NCBI GenBank assembly: GCA_018266355.1
Contig: JAFEAP010000023.1
Span: 87,758 to 151,757, forward strand
Direction of reading: 5' to 3'
DNA from: Bdellovibrionales bacterium
Lineage (GTDB): Bacteria > Bdellovibrionota > UBA1018
Length of the DNA: 64,000 bases
The notes under the pieces were generated by a model, which was given only the letters and a program-made list of their open reading frames with translations, was not told where the DNA came from and did not search any database. Of the stretch, positions 62,852-64,000 are shown piece by piece (positions within the stretch are counted from its first letter, which is position 1; every line of letters starts with the position of its first letter). The position numbers and the translations under genes were made by a program.

Positions 62852-64000
62852 TTACTGGGGGGCGGTCGGGACCGGGGTGCTCGTTCCGTTATCCGGGCTT
62901 TTCAAGGTCGGAGCGGTTCCGGAACCCGGAACCGAGGTCGGCCAGAAGGCTTCCGGCCCGCTCACCCGTTCGCCGCGGAGGCGGAACTTGTACCAAACGA
63001 AGTTCCTAAAGATCGTGCCGACGTAGTCGCGGGTTTCCTTGTACGGGATCTGCTCGACGAACTCCATGAACGATCGGGACGCGCGGCCTTCCCGGATCCA
63101 CCGATCGACCGCGGTCGGTCCGGCGTTATAAGCCGCGAGCGCGAGCGCGATGTTCCCTTTGTAGCGATCGATCAGCTTTTTCAGGTACTTCGTCCCGATG
63201 CGGATGTTCGTCTCGGCCTCGATCAAATCCCGGCGCTCGACGTCCGGCTCGATGTCGGACGCGGTGAAGGTCATCAGCTGCATGTAGCCCGCGGCGCCGA
63301 CGCCCGAGGCGATGTCGCGTTCGAACGCGCTCTCTTGCTTGATGAGCGAGAGGGTGAGGATCGGGTCCACGCCGATCGTCGTGCCCTGCTTTTCGATGAT
63401 CGGCCACTCGACGACCGGGAAGACGAGATCGAGCCCCTCCGCCGTGTAGACGTTCTCGTCCATGCGGGCGATGAGGTCGGAGAGGATCGAGAACGTCGTC
63501 AGGTGCGAACCCGCGACGGAGGCAAAGCTCGAAAGCCAGAGGAGATACGGGCCCGAGGCGTTGTCCCGCGAGCGAATCGACTTGAAGTCGACCGCGGCGA
63601 GGCGGTCCGCTTTCGCGGCGAGGAGTTTCTTCGCGCGGCCGAGGCGGACGGCCTCGGTCGTCGTTTGGAGGTCGTCGTGATCGACGAGGTCCGGCGCGTT
63701 CCCCTTGAAGCGTCCTTCGGGGTCTTGTTTGAGCGCCATCATCGAGAGCAGCCCGTAGACGGTGAGCGGCGTCTCGCGCACGAGTTGCTCGTAGTGCGGG
63801 CGCGCGTCCTCGAACTTCTTCCGGGCGAGGACGTTCGCGAGCCAGTAGCGCGCGCGAAAACGGTGGGCGGAACGCGGGTACTCCTCGAGGAACTTTTTCA
63901 GCGCGTCGACGGCGTCGCCCCAGTTCTCCTCGACGACCATCGGGAACGCCTGATCGAAGGCTTCCTCGTCGGCGTCCTTCTGCCGATAGCCGACGGTGAT
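62852..64000 (-). CDS. Soluble lytic transglycosylase (5' end outside window)
   Basis: The reading frame stays open to the window edge, so the N-terminus is missing; the ATG at 63940 is probably internal. The visible 382 residues begin with TPR-like superhelix (ALKKFLEEYPRSAHRFRARYWLANVL) and end with a lysozyme-like SLT domain (about 185-330 from 63940): LIKQESAFERD with the catalytic Glu, GYMQLM, NIRIGTKYLKKLI and AYNAGPTAVDRWI. The enzyme cuts peptidoglycan to anhydro-muropeptides, the substrate of AmpG encoded at 24588. The usual Pro after GLMQLM is a Thr here. Confidence 0.88.
   Translation of the reverse strand: MTVGYRQKDADEEAFDQAFPMVVEENWGDAVDALKKFLEEYPRSAHRFRARYWLANVLARKKFEDARPHYEQLVRETPLTVYGLLSMMALKQDPEGRFKGNAPDLVDHDDLQTTTEAVRLGRAKKLLAAKADRLAAVDFKSIRSRDNASGPYLLWLSSFASVAGSHLTTFSILSDLIARMDENVYTAEGLDLVFPVVEWPIIEKQGTTIGVDPILTLSLIKQESAFERDIASGVGAAGYMQLMTFTASDIEPDVERRDLIEAETNIRIGTKYLKKLIDRYKGNIALALAAYNAGPTAVDRWIREGRASRSFMEFVEQIPYKETRDYVGTIFRNFVWYKFRLRGERVSGPEAFWPTSVPGSGTAPTLKSPDNGTSTPVPTAPQ

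Noticed and set aside
62586..63026. Open frame across the inverted repeat near the Slt gene
   Set aside because: It spans the inverted repeat and the antisense 3' end of the transglycosylase, and has no domain.

Overview
This is a high-GC, gene-dense bacterial chromosome segment with overlapping operons. The cell it implies is Gram-negative and diderm: there are signal peptides, lipoboxes, several outer-membrane barrels, MotB/OmpA-type peptidoglycan-binding domains and an AmpG-type muropeptide permease. The mix (TldD/TldE, paired DUF4139 proteins, MotAB-type motors outside a flagellar cluster, LexA with a long linker, a circularly permuted ATP-grasp protein, many secreted hydrolases) fits a Bdellovibrionota or other former deltaproteobacterial lineage. 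That assignment is inference, because no rRNA is present. I saw no tRNA, rRNA, CRISPR array, transposase or prophage.

Layout. 1-5864: a three-gene envelope module (OmpA-like coiled-coil protein cut by the window edge, MotA/TolQ/ZorA-like channel protein, FHA coiled-coil membrane protein). 5869-16247: small secreted proteins, a YkgJ-type protein, P5C dehydrogenase with a LysR regulator, a PilZ membrane protein overlapping tadA, and an FAD monooxygenase/methyltransferase pair. 16378-20888: an operon carrying the pantoate, pantothenate and CoA steps (DUF2520/PanG-like reductase, panB, panC, coaBC, coaX). 20885-25847: barrel protein, TldE, TldD and AmpG. 25911-31799: two DUF4139 proteins, a small secreted protein, an antitoxin-like Xre/MbcA/ParS protein and a short divergent malate synthase homologue. 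31920-36362: POT peptide transporter, secreted EEP-family protein, exported ATP-grasp-like protein. 36739-41886: MASE1-CHASE histidine kinase, LexA, a hairpin-rich intergenic region, LysR and rhodanese. 42015-50823: small envelope proteins, MnmC-like methyltransferase, GST and a 2063-residue lipoprotein with tandem Ig-like domains and an NHL-type propeller. 55665-58334: prs-pth-ychF. 58324-64000: secreted serine protease, lipoprotein, GNAT, polysaccharide deacetylase, M28 peptidase and a lytic transglycosylase running off the window.

The most striking locus is the minus-strand operon 55419 to 50898: PEGA/TPR lipoprotein, MotA, MotB, a protein that joins a FliF-like periplasmic domain and membrane helix to a FliG-like cytoplasmic region, and an outer-membrane barrel. 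The genes overlap throughout, and no rod, hook, filament or export gene lies nearby. I read this as a stand-alone stator-plus-rotor machine spanning the envelope, built from flagellar parts. I do not recognise it as a described system.

Together with the channel module at 1-5864, the window holds two different ion-channel-type motor loci. Around them are cell-wall enzymes (AmpG, Slt, deacetylase) and exported hydrolases, which suggests investment in envelope remodelling and surface mechanics.
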